Assembly: GCA_964023275.1 (NCBI GenBank)
Contig: OZ029919.1
Location: forward strand, 4,631,367 to 4,695,366
Reading direction: 5' to 3'
Source of the DNA: Norana najaformis
Taxonomy: Eukaryota; Annelida; Clitellata; Crassiclitellata; Hormogastridae
DNA: 64,000 bases
Part shown: positions 21,551 through 34,123 of the stretch, one piece after another
How positions within the stretch are numbered: position 1 is the first letter of the stretch
Layout: the number at the start of each line of letters is the position of its first letter
Position numbers and translations under genes: made by a program
Notes under the pieces: model-generated
Seen by the model: the letters and a program-made list of their open reading frames with translations, nothing else
What the model was told of the DNA's origin: nothing
Databases searched by the model: none

Positions 21551-22894
21551 CGCGCCAAATGCGAGATTGTTTCCCAGAATGACGAAAATCAAGTCGACAG
21601 TCTCGCGTTCTCCGGCTTCAACCATACATCATTAAGAGAGGCAGCACTATTGGGCACACCACTGATGCCGGGGCCAGCCGTTGAAAAGGTGGTGAATGAG
21701 AAGGCAAATGATCTGGAACGAGCAGTTGGGTGGCTGTCAATGCTTCACGCACATGACGCCCTTGTGCTGTTGCGAAACGGTTTGAGCGTTCCGAAGCTGC
21801 TCTACACAATGCGCACAGCCGTTTGCACCGAATGCCCCAGTCTCACCAGATTTGACTCTCTTTTAAGAGATGGACTATCGACTATCTTAAATGTCGAGCT
21901 GTCGGATGAGAAATGGCTCCAGGCGTCCCTTCCGGTTAGGGATGGCGGTCTTGGGATTTGCTGTGCTTCTACGCTGGCACTTTCTGCCTTCTTGGCCTCT
22001 GCTGCAAATACAAGCGAACTCCAAACACACATGCTGCCACCAGAATCAGCCGATACCTCAGACGATCTAGTGAATGCCGCACTGAATGCATGGATGGTCT
22101 TCACGGGTGCAGAACCACCAACTGGATCAGCAGTTCATCGACAAAGGGAATGGGACAGTCGCTGGACAAGCAAGGCGTCGGCGAGCTTACATGAGTCTGC
22201 GAACAACCCACTAGACCGCGCTCGTCTCTTGGCCTCTCAAGCACCACACTCTGAAGATTGGATGCTGGCTCCTCCAGTAACCGTATTGGGACTCCATCTT
22301 TCGGATGAGGTGATACGGACCGCGGTTGGAATGCGACTGGGAACCACACTGTGCGAGCCACATATGTGTCACTGTGGCGAAAGAGTCGACGCCAGAGGAC
22401 TTCACGGTCTGGTCTGCAGAAAGAGTGCTGGCAGACAACAACGCCATAACATGCTCAACGACATTATATGGAGAGCGCTTACCAGAGCGAACATCCTTGC
22501 TCAGAGAGAACCGTTGGGACTCACCAGGGAAGATGGCAAACGACCGGATGGCGCGTCTCGCGGAAGGTGTCTTACATGGGATGTGACAGTTTCTGACACA
22601 TTTGCAGCGTCACATCTAGGTTTTACTTCAACTGGACCAAATGAAGCTGCAAACCGGGCAGTCTCAGCCAAAAGGCTAAAATACGCCACGATAGCCCAAA
22701 CCCACTCGTTTGTGGCGGTTGCACTGGAGACCAGCGGCGCATGGAGTACGGAAGGATTGGATTTTGTGTGGGAGTTAGGACGAAGGATGACAATGGCAAC
22801 CCACGATCCACTGGAGACCAGCTACCTGCTTCAAAGACTTTCATTAGCTGTCCAGCGTGGGAACACCATCTGCTTCTCCGGAACTCTACTATGA
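21551..22894 (+). mobile_element. R2-like LINE, 3' half: RT thumb and RLE domain, open throughout
   Basis: The frame is open from 21551 (RAKCEIV) to the stop at 22894; a methionine start is not expected because this is an internal part. It includes AALLGTPLMPGPAV, a thumb region (NGLSVPKLLYTMRT, LPVRDGGLGICCAS), the zinc knuckle (CHC...HGLVC), KRPDG and WDVTVSDT. Related elements have only a few residues between AKL and AKCE, so this piece continues almost exactly where 14669-16383 stops. The two halves thus appear to be one element interrupted by 5.2 kb. Confidence 0.8.
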
Positions 22895-23100
22895 ACATAT
22901 AGGATGATGATGATGATGATGATAATAGTAATAATAATAATAATATTGATAATAATAATAATAAATAATAATAATAATAATAATCACCATCATCATATTT
23001 ATATTAATGATAGTCTTAATAAAAATAATAATAATAAATAATAATAATAGTAATAATAATAACAACAACTTTAATAATGATGATAATAATAATAAACCTA
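22895..23100 (+). repeat. R2-like 3' tail and (TAA)n
   Basis: Same order as 718-945: ACATATAG, GAT triplets, then TAA/AAT units with small length differences. Confidence 0.75.
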
Positions 23101-24785
23101 GCAACAATATCAGGATTGGCTAATCTTTATCGAGGTTAATCATTTCATTTCTCCGAAGCATTTTTAAGTCCTGACGATCAAATGTACCTCAAGCAAAATC
23201 TAATATATTAAAATCTGGCCTCTCCAGCTTAGTGCTACACGACGCTAGTTCGGTAGAATATTTCTTCTGAGGAAAACCACTGTCGCTCCCCGCCAGCTAT
23301 GCTTCACTATCGCTGTCCCTCTCTCCTATTTCCGTGTTTTTCATCCCTCCCTACCTCCCTGCTTTGCTTGACTAAGACTTTGAGCTATTTTATTTTTGAT
23401 CGATAATAGTGAAAGTTCGTTTTATTTTTCTTCTCTCATGGTTCACCTCGGATGGAAGAACTTTTGACAGCTTCAGCTTAGTAGAGCTTCTCTCAGCGCT
23501 AGCCACAGGCATCTGTATTGTTAATAAGAGGTGTATACGTAAGGCATATAACAACATTGTCATTAGGACGATTCATAAATAAAGTCTAGCTCTGCTTGTG
23601 GTCCCCCATACTGCTCAATAAACTTGCAAAACAATTTTAGTTTTTCAGAAACTCAACTGCATCAATGTCAGAGTTTTTACAGGCCTTGAGTTTCACATAG
23701 GTAGTCCGTCCATGGTTTCAACATCGCCTCAAGTTGCAAATGAGGAATAGATCAATACGCGAAGATGCCTTTAACACTTAAAACTTGTGTTTCGTATAAG
23801 TATGCCTTTCCTCATGCTCGCATTACATATTGTCGACTGTTTCGTTTAAGGATTATTGGTCCTTGCCTATGGTGATGTATATTGGAGATAATCATCAAAA
23901 TAGTAGAATATAAGACCACAGAAAACAGTATTGCAAAAGTCGATTCTTGTCAATATATGGCTGTGTTTAAGTGTTTTCAGCGATGCTAAATCTAGAGTAG
24001 AGGGTAAATGTCGGATCCTTCTGAAGTGAAACAATTATCGTTCGGCATGATGCGACTAGTTTAGGCTTTAGTGTCATTTCAAGCACAACTTCTGAATCCT
24101 GAAAATAAAGGATGTCGACAGTAAATAAAAGCAACTATAAAGAGTGAGAGGCAGGTGCACTGCAGGAACATGGAAGACTATAATGCGAACATTGACGGAT
24201 TATTCCAAATCCATTTATTAGGACATCTGCCCAAAAAACTTACAAGCAAAAAAGCAGCATATTTAGTAAGCAACAAGGTTGAATTAATAAATGTCAATAC
24301 AATAATATTATTTACTATTTTTAACACAACGTTCTTATGAAGAGTAGAAACCCGAATGATTATACTGTGCCTTTCCGCTAGAACAAATTAAACTCACCCG
24401 AAAGTACAATCGAAGCATCTGATAATTGAGCAATGCAAATTGCTATAAAAGAACAAGATATGATACTTTTTCATTTGCGTCAAGTAAGTGCATATCTTGT
24501 GCTGTTTATATTTACCCTTAAAGTCAACAATTGTTTTAGGCATTTTCGGTTTTTGAGGAAACTGTTCAGATGTTGTGACCTTTGATACAGATTGAGAATC
24601 GTCGTATACCGGTCCATGAAGATTGTTAATAATTTTAATACTGATATGAAAACCCTGGACCGAACCCTCTCTATAGCGAACCGTTTAATTGTTGATATGG
24701 GAGCATCATAAAGAAATTACGCTTTCTAGAACTAGAAAACACTGTAGAAACTGTTGTATTAGTAATCAAGGAAAATGTTTCGCAG
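23101..24785. other. Non-coding 3' flank of alpha2 (unit U2)
   Basis: Colinear with 946-2585; nothing recognised. Confidence 0.5.
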
Positions 24786-24789
24786 TAAT

Positions 24790-25170
24790 CCAGAGTGCAA
24801 TATTTACAACCACTCCATATTCCCCCGACTTGTTACTATTCTACAAGTTCATCTGATTTTCTGTCTCCGTTTGTACCTAACACCGTCTCTGTTCTTAGTG
24901 AACCGGCTTTTATGGTTGCTGGACATAAATTTTGAATCTTTATCCCTGTGTCTGTTAGTTCTACAAGTTTCTCTAATTGTCTCTCTCATTTGCTTGCGTC
25001 ATTCGTACTTAGCTTAAAACGTAATCTTTTCATATTACTTATCCACCATAGGCTGCTGCATCGCTGTCTTAAGGACTGACGTTCTGGATATTGATTTGAG
25101 TTCGGCTTGGTTTTGGTGCGCCATCGGCTGATGCCTCGCGCATTAGATACAGACACGTTACAAGCAACAA
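24790..25170 (+). mobile_element. Relic LINE1-family 3' end (U2 copy)
   Basis: Counterpart of 2590-2980, with TATCCACCATAGGCTGC and GGCTTGGTTTTGGTGCG. Decayed coding sequence; its orientation is opposite to alpha2. Confidence 0.6.
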
Positions 25171-25375
25171 ACCAAAACTACAATTTTCCAAGTTCAATGT
25201 TTGATATATATTTAAAATGTGCTGTATTCAAGGTCAGCTGTAAACAAAACTCTTGTCAGCAAATAAACCAAATGTTAGCAATCAAAAACAAGAAGCAAAG
25301 TCATCAATGCAAAGCAGTTAAAAGAGAAGGAAAAACAAGCATACGCTTTTGCAATCTAACTCAGAGTACCATAAT

Positions 25376-26381
25376 TTAAACCAGAAGTCCGAGAAATGCG
25401 CCAGTGTTTTCATCATCTGAACACATGTATTCGATAGCAGAGTTTATGAACTCTTCAAAGCTCAACTTTCCGTCATGATTAACGTCGATCGCATCGAATG
25501 CTTTCTTTGTGAATTTGGAGTCGACCACGCCCCCATTTTCAAAGTACCTGCGAAACTCTCCGAACTGGAGATAGCCGTCATGATTGAGATCCATAACAGT
25601 GAAGAGGCTAAGCATCAGATCACTGACTGCTTTCTTAAGCGCAAGATCATCTCTATGCATCTTCACAGATTCAATTACCAAATCTTCGGTCAACAATACG
25701 TCATCACTTGTTCCTGCAGCCTTTGTGTAAAGAGTAAAAAGCTGCAAACACAACGTGATGCGGAATGAGAAGTTAAAAAATACAATTACAAGTAAAGGCC
25801 ATAAAAATGTGTGCAGTTAGCTTGGCGTAATGACACTTAAGATAATGACAACGAAAGTGAGTGTGAACAACTAGACGCAAGTGATCAGGCATCAGTAGAG
25901 CTTACGGACGTTTCCAGCGAATTAGTTGATTTCTGTCGCATAATCAACGACGATGAGCAACCAGTAGTCTTACGAGCAACAGAAGGCAGAAAACTACATG
26001 GAGGAAAAGTCATAAAAAGTAAGAGGCAATAATAAAACGAAGCTAGTTTTTCGTGTGAAATTTATTCATCAAGCTGGTGCACGCAGTGCCAAAACTTCAA
26101 AACAGTTTATTGATCACGATATATTGTTAACTATGGCTTCAGACACTTCATAATAGACGAAAAGAACTGATTTCATAAGATATAAAAGTAGACTCTTCGT
26201 GTAAACTACTCACATCCATTAAACGCTGTCTGACAGTCTCTTTCTGAACTGGATCAGCGTTTTCCAGATCACAGAACCTGTCAGCCATACCTGCATAGTT
26301 GTTCCGCGTTAACACACCATCTTTATCGTAATCAAATACACGAAAGTAGGTTCTCATCTTCGTGATCCAAAAGTCGCTCAT
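25376..26381 (-). CDS. EF-hand protein alpha2
   Basis: Exons 26381-26214 and 25741-25376; intron 26213-25742, donor GTGAGT, acceptor TTTGCAG, phase 0; 177 aa. EF1 loop: DYDKDGVLTRNN, with Asn at position 12, where alpha1 and alpha3 have Asp and most EF-hands Glu. EF3: DLNHDGYLQFGE, which keeps Asp at position 5 (lost in alpha1). EF4: DVNHDGKLSFEE, canonical. It ends FLGLLV. The open frame continues above the ATG to 26414, but MSDFW is the conserved start. It probably binds calcium at EF3 and EF4. Confidence 0.85.
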
Positions 26382-27696
26382 TCTGAGATTTCGACGATTG
26401 AACTGTTCATACAATGAACAGGATAACTTCCTAAAGCTGACATTAAAGAAGAATTATTGAGCTGGGGAAAAAATTTCCCTGCAAATTTTAAAATTCTTTC
26501 TCTAGAAGTTCAATTCAACTAGTCAGTCGATGGCATCGGGAAACCTAATTTAAAACATAGAGTATTGAGCAAAGGTGCGAAAATCATCGGGTAGAATGAA
26601 TTCTTGCGAATTCATATAATTATCTAAGCTTAATAGGTAAGAAATCACTCATAGTTTACAACTTGAGCAGAATTTGCGAGACACTTATAAAGAACAATGC
26701 TTGAAGGAGTTTATATTGTACCAGACTAATTATTTATCTTATTGAGGTGCATAACATTTCCCAATAAAGAAAAATAGCCCCTTTATTGAATTAATGTTAT
26801 TGTACGGGCGTTTCAGCCACAACTCAACAATTCTAGTCAGGTTTTATGATCGGTGTTGAAAATATATATATATAGTCCAAATAGATGATCATTTACATTG
26901 ATAATGCTAAGCTCTTGTGGTTTCTTATTACTAAATGATCAAATCACTTAATGTTGATCATTAAATGACCACATAATATGTTACCTTACCTCACACTAAA
27001 CTGCAATACCTTTCATTGCCTTACCTCCGATGATTTATAGGCCCTACACATTGCCATAGATACATATGCAACTACCACTGACATCTATCGAAACTAAAAG
27101 AGCATAAAATGGTCAACTGGCAAAGGCCAGTGAAAATCCTGGCCAAATGAATCTAAGCATTAGGTCCATGAAATTAAGAATGATGTCACTGTAAACAGCT
27201 CACGAACAGTCGCAGTTAATATTCCGAAAGCTTAAACTTGAACTTACCTGCGTTTGAGAATATGATGTTTTCAGTAGTTGCAAAGGAGCGATAACTTCCT
27301 GAGAAAAAGTGGCACTACATATACGCAAAAGAATTTAATTTTAGTAATTTACGACTATCATTAACAAAGACAGAATATCTATTCACATATAACAAAATTT
27401 GGAAGACATACGTATCGACAACAATCTTATCATTATTACAATAAAAATAATAGTGCGGATGACGATAATAAATAGCAATAAAATCATTAATGGACCCCAA
27501 TCTTACTCTATCAACAGTGAAAGAAAATTTAGAGATCACCATTAACAGAATATCATCAATAGAGACTGAACGTGGCTTCTTATCACATATTATCAAATAA
27601 TTAAAACTCGATGCATATATCTAATATCGATTCTAATTTAATGCATTCAAAGCGCCGTCATCAAAATCCACAAAGTATCAATCGATGGTTCCTTAA
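26382..27696. other. Upstream region of alpha2, with the LINE1 empty site
   Basis: 26940-26950 is the uninterrupted LINE1 target. At 27248 a conserved donor-like edge (CAAACGCAG, then GTAAGTTC on the minus strand) may end a 5' non-coding exon. No other gene. Confidence 0.5.
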
Positions 27697-28062
27697 CCCC
27701 TAGAAACCTACCTTGGGTGAATTTCAGTATTTGTGCTGCAGTGTTTTACAGCGTTGGAGTTATGCCATGGGCTTTGGTGCATCTGTTCCTAGATGATTTT
27801 GGCTTCATTTCATGCTTTTCTCTTACATATTTTTGATTCATAGTCACGTGGCTAAGAAAATGACGTCACACTTTTATGAAAATTAGCGTGTAAGATGTCT
27901 TGACGGTTACTTGCCGCTAATGCTAGTAAATTTACAGCAGAATCGTAATCGTAATCTCGAGATTTCTACATCGCTCAACGAAAGCTAAGTCGCGGGAACC
28001 AGCTTATTCACAGGCGCTCAGTCAAAACAAAATCGATAGGCAAAAGGGTCAAGATCCAGGAG

Positions 28063-31000
28063 TCAGGCACTCAGACAGTCGGACGGCTGCGGTGGATGCT
28101 GTTTGAAACTGAAGCGTGAAGAGAGACAAGAGGAAGAGGAAGAATCAGGATAAGATTTCTGGAAAAGAAGTGTTTTCAGTCTTGAGTGAAAGACCTGCGC
28201 AGAAACTGAAAGAGGTGAAGTGTTGGTGAGTTCGTATGATTGACCAGACAACTGTCGCAATTCTGGCGGGAGTTTATTCCAAAGAGGTGGGGCAGCTATG
28301 GCTATCGAGCGATTTCCAAATTTTAAGGATGAGGTGACGGGAGGGCGAAGAAGTGTTAGGACAGATGAGGAGCGGGTTGAACGGAGTGGTTGGATAGTAA
28401 ATAATTGACGAAGATAGGAGGGTTGGGAGGATTGAAGTGTGTTGTAGGTGAGGGATAAGACTTTGTACTCTATTCGTTCTGGTATTTTAAGCCAGTGCAG
28501 TGATTTGAGAACAGGGGTGATGTGTTGGTATTTGGGGGTTTTGGTGACAGCACGTGCGAGAGCATTCTGGATAGCTTGTAGGCGATTTATCTGGGTTGTG
28601 TCAATATTGAGGAAAAGTGAATTGCAGTAGTCAAGTTTTGCATGGACTATGGATGTGGCAATGATAGATGCGGTTTTGAAGTCAAGCATAGGACGGATTC
28701 TGCGAAGGTCGCGGATATGCATAAAGCAAGAGCGGGAAAGATGGCTGATATGATCAGAAAAAGTAAGGTTCTGGGCGAAAATAACACCTAAATTACGGAC
28801 AGAAGAGTTAGTATTAAAGGTGTGGGTGGAGGCAGAGTCCAGGCTGAGGGAGATAGAGGGGTCAGGAATTTTCTTGAGCTGGTCACGTAGGCCGATAAGT
28901 ATGAATTCAGTTTTAGATGGGTTCAGGCATAAGAGATTAGATGTCATCCAAGAGGAGATTTGTTTAACCACACAAAGAAGATGATCTGTAGATTCATTGA
29001 AACAATTTGGAGAGAAAGAGATGAATAGTTGGGTGTCATCAGCATAGAGGTGATGGTCAACGGAGGATGCTTTAATGAGTGAACTGAGTGGGGTAGTGTA
29101 GAGGATAAACAGAAGAGGTCCAAGAACGGAGCCTTGTGGAACTCCGCAAGTAAGAGGGCATGACTTAGAAGAGGCTTCCGAAGTTTTAACAGAGAGAGAG
29201 CGGGAGGAGAGATAAGACTGTATCCATAGGAGAGCAGTGTCAGCAAAACCAAACCAGGTTGAAAGTCGGTGGAGTAAGATATTGTGATCTATGGTGTCGA
29301 AGGCTGCAGAGATATCGAGGAGACAGAGGCAAGAAACCTGTTGATGAGAAATGGCAGAAACAAGCTTGTTGTGGAGAGATGTCAGCAGAGTTTCGGTTGA
29401 GTGGCGTTTAGTAAAACCAGACTGGTGTGGGTTAATGAGTGAGTTAGAAGCTAAATAGTTATTGATTCGAGAGAGGACAATCCGTTCAGTTAATTTGGAG
29501 ATGAAAGTCAGGTTAGAAACAGGCCGGTAGTTAGAAAGGATTTCCTTGTCGACAGATGATTTCTTGAGAAGAGGGGTAACAAGAGAGTGTTTTAAAAGAA
29601 GGGGAAAATTTCCAGTAGAGAGGGAGAGGTTAACTATTTTAGTAATAATTGGAACAAGGACAGATGCACAGTCTTTCAATAAGGAGGTAGGTATAGGGTC
29701 AAGTTCACACTGTTTGTTTGGGAGAGATTTTAGCAGATTTAGTATTTCGGTCTCTGATGTAGGTTGAAAAGCAGAAAATGAGGATCGAGGTGGGGAAGGT
29801 GGGCAGTCATAGGTGGAAGAGGGAGCATCAGCAGCTGGATTGTTGGAAGTTTTGGAAAGTAGAGATTGAAGAGAGAGACGGAGGGTACTAATTTTGTTCG
29901 AAAAGAAAGAACAGAACGAGTCGGCTATTGAAGAAGACGGAAGAGAATTTGGAAGTGGGCTAGATGAGTTCCGATGGAGGAGCTGGTTAATGGTTTTCCA
30001 GAGAAGGCGAGGGCTAGAGGATCGAGAACGAACTAGTGAGGAGTAAAATCTTTGTTTAGCCGCAGTAAGAAGCCGATGGTATTTATTTGTGGCAGATTTA
30101 AGGGCAGAGAGAAGTTGAGGATCCCTGGTTCGTTTATAGGCACGCTTAAGGCGTCGCCGGAAAGGTTTGAAGGCCTGGAGATAGGAATTGAACCAAGGAT
30201 TGTTAGAGTGAGAACGGGATTTGGTAATAATAGGAGCATGCTTGTCAAGGATAGTGGAAAGAGTGGTGTTATAGGAAGAGAGAAGGTCATTCAGGGAGGA
30301 GGGTGGATTTAACACGAGGTCAGAACAGGAAATATCTTGTGTGAAGGCTTCAATATTTATTGAACTGATGCGACGAAAAGAATGAAAGACAGGATCAGGA
30401 CGTGGTGTCGGAAGAATGTAAAGATATGTAAAGATGGGGTAATGATCAGATGGCGTGTCAAAAGAGAAAGATATATCAGGTGATAGAGTGGAGAATGATG
30501 ATGTGATAATAAGGTCAAGTGTGTGATTGTGAATGTGGGTGGGGAATTTGACATGTTGAACCAGATTAGTTGAGGACAATAGGGTGAGGAATTCAGAAGC
30601 AAATGTGTCAGAGGGGTTATCGACATGTATATTGAAGTCACCTGTAATCAGAAATTCATGAGGTGTTGTGGCGGCAGTAGACAGGAGGGGGTAAATTCTT
30701 TCAGGAAGACCGATGGAGGACTTGAATATGAAGAGGAGGATGGAGGGCGATATACATTAAAGATAGTCAGATTTGTGTGAGGAAGTTTAAGCGTAACTGA
30801 TGCACATTCAAAAGAGTGTAAACAGTAACCAGGTGAGTCTAAAACTGTGGCAGGTTCTCGGGTGAGAAAGGCAATACCACCGCCAGTTGGATTTTTATGA
30901 GAAGGGCTAGATGGTTTGCAAGGACGAGGTGTACTGTAAAGATGGTAGCCAGGAGGAATACAGTCTTTATATTGAGCAAGAGTGGTGTTTAAATTAAACC

Positions 31001-31511
31001 AGGTTTCAGATAAGGCAAATATGTCAGGCGGGTGAGAAGAGAGGGCTATATCACTGATTTCTTGTGAATGTGCAGGATGTAGTAATGATCGAATATTTAG
31101 CGTGCAAAGTAAGAAGCGGTTGTTGTCAGTATTTTGAGCATTGTCGAGGATGTTGGAGGAAGAAATTCTGGAAGGAGGAGGACAAGTAGGAGGTGAGGGA
31201 GGAGGACATGAATAAAAATCCAGTGGGCCAGGATTTGGGTGGATGTCCCCGGAAAGCAGGATTAGTATGTTGAAGATGGTATGGCGGGTGAGGTGCTGTG
31301 GTGGTCGCCTGAGAGATGAAGTTAGGAAGAACGATAAAGGAATAAAATACATACGTCCATACTGCATAGTCGCAGTGCCAAATTGGGCGCAGTAAGAATG
31401 TTTGGCTGTAGGAACAATGTAGGGCAAGCGGGTGTGGAAGGGTTGGCAACTAATATGGAAGGCGATCATGAAACGTAGACCGAAAATAAGAAGAATGATT
31501 GAACTGTACAT
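28063..31511 (-). pseudogene. LINE2 ORF: 2A-like leader, APE endonuclease, RT; one frameshift
   Basis: From ATG 31511 the frame has hydrophobic segments, GDIHPNPGP at residues 88-96, then endonuclease motifs TLNIRSLL, LSETWF, NPTGGGIAFL and NVYRPPSSS. At about 30700 one base is missing in a short T run. Beyond it, the frame carries ITGDFNIHVD and KFPTHIHNHTLD, and then runs open to 28063. RT motifs: NYRPVSNLTFISKLTE, LLDISAAFDTIDH, GVPQGSVLGPLLF, HLYADDTQLFIS. The C-terminal part has LKSLHWLKIPERI and AAPPLWNKLP. Only this one break was found, so the copy is young but probably not autonomous. Confidence 0.85.
31224..31250 (-). other. Variant 2A-like motif in LINE2
   Basis: Encodes GDIHPNPGP after a Leu/Ile-rich run. 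It differs from the consensus by His for Glu, so skipping may be weaker or absent. Confidence 0.55.
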
Positions 31512-32153
31512 AATGTGATCTAAGATGACGTGGCAGTTTGATGAAGCTAAAATGGCGGAAGGTAAAGACGCAGGCGAACGAGTGCAAAAAGGACAAAAAT
31601 TAGGCGAATCTTAAGTTGATTAAATGTTGAAACAAATAGGAACGAACTCACCAAAGACAGAGCATAAATCCGGTAAGAAAGAAGAATTAAAAAATCAGAA
31701 AAGAGGTCGAAAAGTTAGAAAATATAGAATTGAGAAATAAAGCGCAGACGCCGCGACGCTGGTTCCCTACTTTTTCCCTGCATTCAACAGAATGGTTGAA
31801 AACAATGGCAGCGATGATAAGGTAGATTGTGATGAGAGTAGCAATGTATCGGAGCCAGATAATGTTGAAATTGATGTTGATCGTGGGGAGAGTGATACAG
31901 ATAACGATTTACTGAGCGACGCTGATGGAGGCCTTGTCCCTGATGATGTTTCGTCTGACAATGCCTGTATCCTCAAAAATTGTGATCACAGTTGACATTA
32001 CTTAGGTTTCTTAGTTTTGCAATTTTATGTTGAAATTGGTACAATTACCGCTGTTTACTGAACATGGTGTAATTTTATGTCAGATGCCTCGAGTAGTGTG
32101 GGGTGAAAAATTCACCCAAGGTTAGCCAATATGTGATTTTTATAGGTGAGGGG

Positions 32154-33227
32154 TAAGCGAAACCGTGTTCACAATTCGCATTCCGTTAGGGAAGCTGGAA
32201 GCTGGTCAAAATTCTCTATGCCAGAGGAAACAAGAGTCCAGTTATGGTGGGTTAGCAAGATGAAAGAGATGAGTGTTATTTAAGTTAAGACCACCACGAA
32301 TAATTTTAAGAACTACTATAACGCACAGAACTGGGCAGCGAATTTCGAAGCTTTGGACCGGACACCAAGAACGCATGAGAGCCAGCACTTCTCCTGGCGC
32401 AAGAGTCAGTGTCCATTGATTGAGTGCAATATTTAATTGAGAGAGGAGTGAGCAAGTAGAAGAGGTAGAACTATCTCTGCTATAAATTTAGCAACTTGTT
32501 GACCATACGACAAATTTGATATTAGATTTCTGCTCGTTGGGAAGCATGGGTAATGAATGCAATATGGATACCAAATGCTGATATTTAGTGATCCTTTCTT
32601 CTGGTTCGGACCAGAGAATTCTGAATCACTGTAGAAACCTTTCTTAGCTATACCAATGAAAAGTGACATACAGGAGTAACGTCTGCTTGATAGTTTGAGT
32701 AATGTGACATCTGTTTTCACGAATATCCCGAATGCAAAAGTGTAATAGATTGTACATTGTCAGAAAATGGTCAGACGGCAACATGCTGGAATCGAATGTA
32801 TCATTCCTAAACTGTGAGAACATTTGTGAGATCTCTAAGTAGTTCACCCAACTGAACAGATGTAAGGCAAAAAGTCCCTAGAGTTGTTGAGGCCCAAGTA
32901 AGCCGATGGAAATTGACGCTATTAGTTTAGCTTGTTTTAGCTTACCATTGAACAATATCTGAGTTCAGTTCAATTCAAGTTACAAGTAGGTCATTTCAGA
33001 TCAAACCAAAAACATTGCCAGACCAAACATTTCTTAGGCTTGCATACGGTCTTTTGCATGACTACAAAAGTCGTCAAAATTTTGTGACATCATGCAAAAT
33101 CTTTTATAATTGCATCTTCTAACACCCTCTAAAAATGTACCATAATAAGTCGGATAACCGGAACGTGAACCACGTTGAGGAGTGGTAGAATGTTGATAAT
33201 GGATTATTTCTCAGGCTTATCTGCCTG
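32154..33227. other. Non-coding spacer, U2
   Basis: Colinear with 9470-10538; nothing recognised. Confidence 0.5.
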
Positions 33228-33280
33228 TCTGTCAGTCTATATATCTGTCTGTCTATCTACCTACCTATCTGTCTACCTAC

Positions 33281-33346
<66 letters not shown>

Positions 33347-33382
33347 GGTTGGTTGGCTGGTTGGTTGGTTGGCTGGCTATCT
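33228..33382. repeat. (TATC)n / (TGGT)n microsatellite, U2 allele
   Basis: Same locus as 10539-10800 but about 100 bases shorter. Confidence 0.95.
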
Positions 33383-34123
33383 AGCTTGTGTGTTTCGCTT
33401 TCTTTTTCTCACAACTTGAATCGATATACGAATTTTTCTTCTTAGATAGGAAGGCGCCGTCAAGTAAATCAATGCCATCATGATTATGGAAATTTTATGG
33501 TAAACAATATTTTTATCACGGTAGCTGCTTTAATCAATGAATAGCTTGTACAAACAAGCTATTTAAGAAATCTTGAAAATTGCAAAAATTCTAAAAGCAA
33601 AGCGGATGAATTGAATCGTTCCATCACCTGCAATGTCTCCATATAGCACAGTCAGTAGCAAGAAATACGTAAATCAACAGCCAAAGCAGAGACCTACAAC
33701 CACTGGTGAATCTTAAATGTTTTCAAAGAGAGCCAATAAGTAAACTACATCAGACATTACTTTATCTTAGGACAAAATGTTTTGAAGGAACATTTTGTGA
33801 GCATCAAAACTTCTGACTACTCTCTGTAGGCTTCGCGAAATGTTTAGCAAATTCCAATTGCTTCAAGTCATTTTTGACAATTTTTCCATTTGTTAAATTT
33901 TCCGTCAATCCCGGTTTTTATGACTTTTTTCATAGACTTCCTATTTCATGCTAATTATACAGAATTTATTACTTTATTTATTTCACCGTGGTTTTGATTG
34001 ACATGGTTTTAGTAAGCAACCCTCGCTCAAAACATTCCAAGGACCAACTTAATGACATCGTGCAACTGTATTAATGTCCGTACTAAGAAGCTAGAAAAAC
34101 AGGGTCCTCTGGGCTGAAGAGAT
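33383..34123. other. Non-coding 3' flank of beta2
   Basis: Colinear with 11134-11801 but without the LINE tail inserted in U1 (empty site AGGAAGGC at 33449-33456). Confidence 0.5.

Larger units (their letters stand above)
27944..31787 (-). mobile_element. LINE2: near full-length CR1-like retrotransposon inside the MITE
   Basis: A 3.84-kb insertion flanked by CAGAAT (27938-27943 and 31788-31793); the intact target is seen in U1 near 9100. Its 3' end on the minus strand is an (ATTACG)n tail. About 275 bases of 5' leader precede the ORF. Found only in U2, so younger than the unit duplication. Confidence 0.85.
27697..32153 (+). mobile_element. piggyBac-like MITE, U2 copy, split by LINE2
   Basis: The left end follows TTAA at 27693-27696; the right end is AGGGG at 32150-32153. 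Without the inserted LINE2 it would be about 610 bp. Its left inverted repeat has lost some bases relative to U1. The acidic frame is at 31792-31995. Confidence 0.5.

Noticed and set aside
21286-21558. Upstream exon of gamma1 (frame starting MMLTVRLDYRYN)
   Set aside because: No splice donor follows in a suitable phase, and no likeness to the beta first exon.
28448-30312. Plus-strand open frames across LINE2
   Set aside because: Antisense shadows of the LINE2 RT and endonuclease frames.
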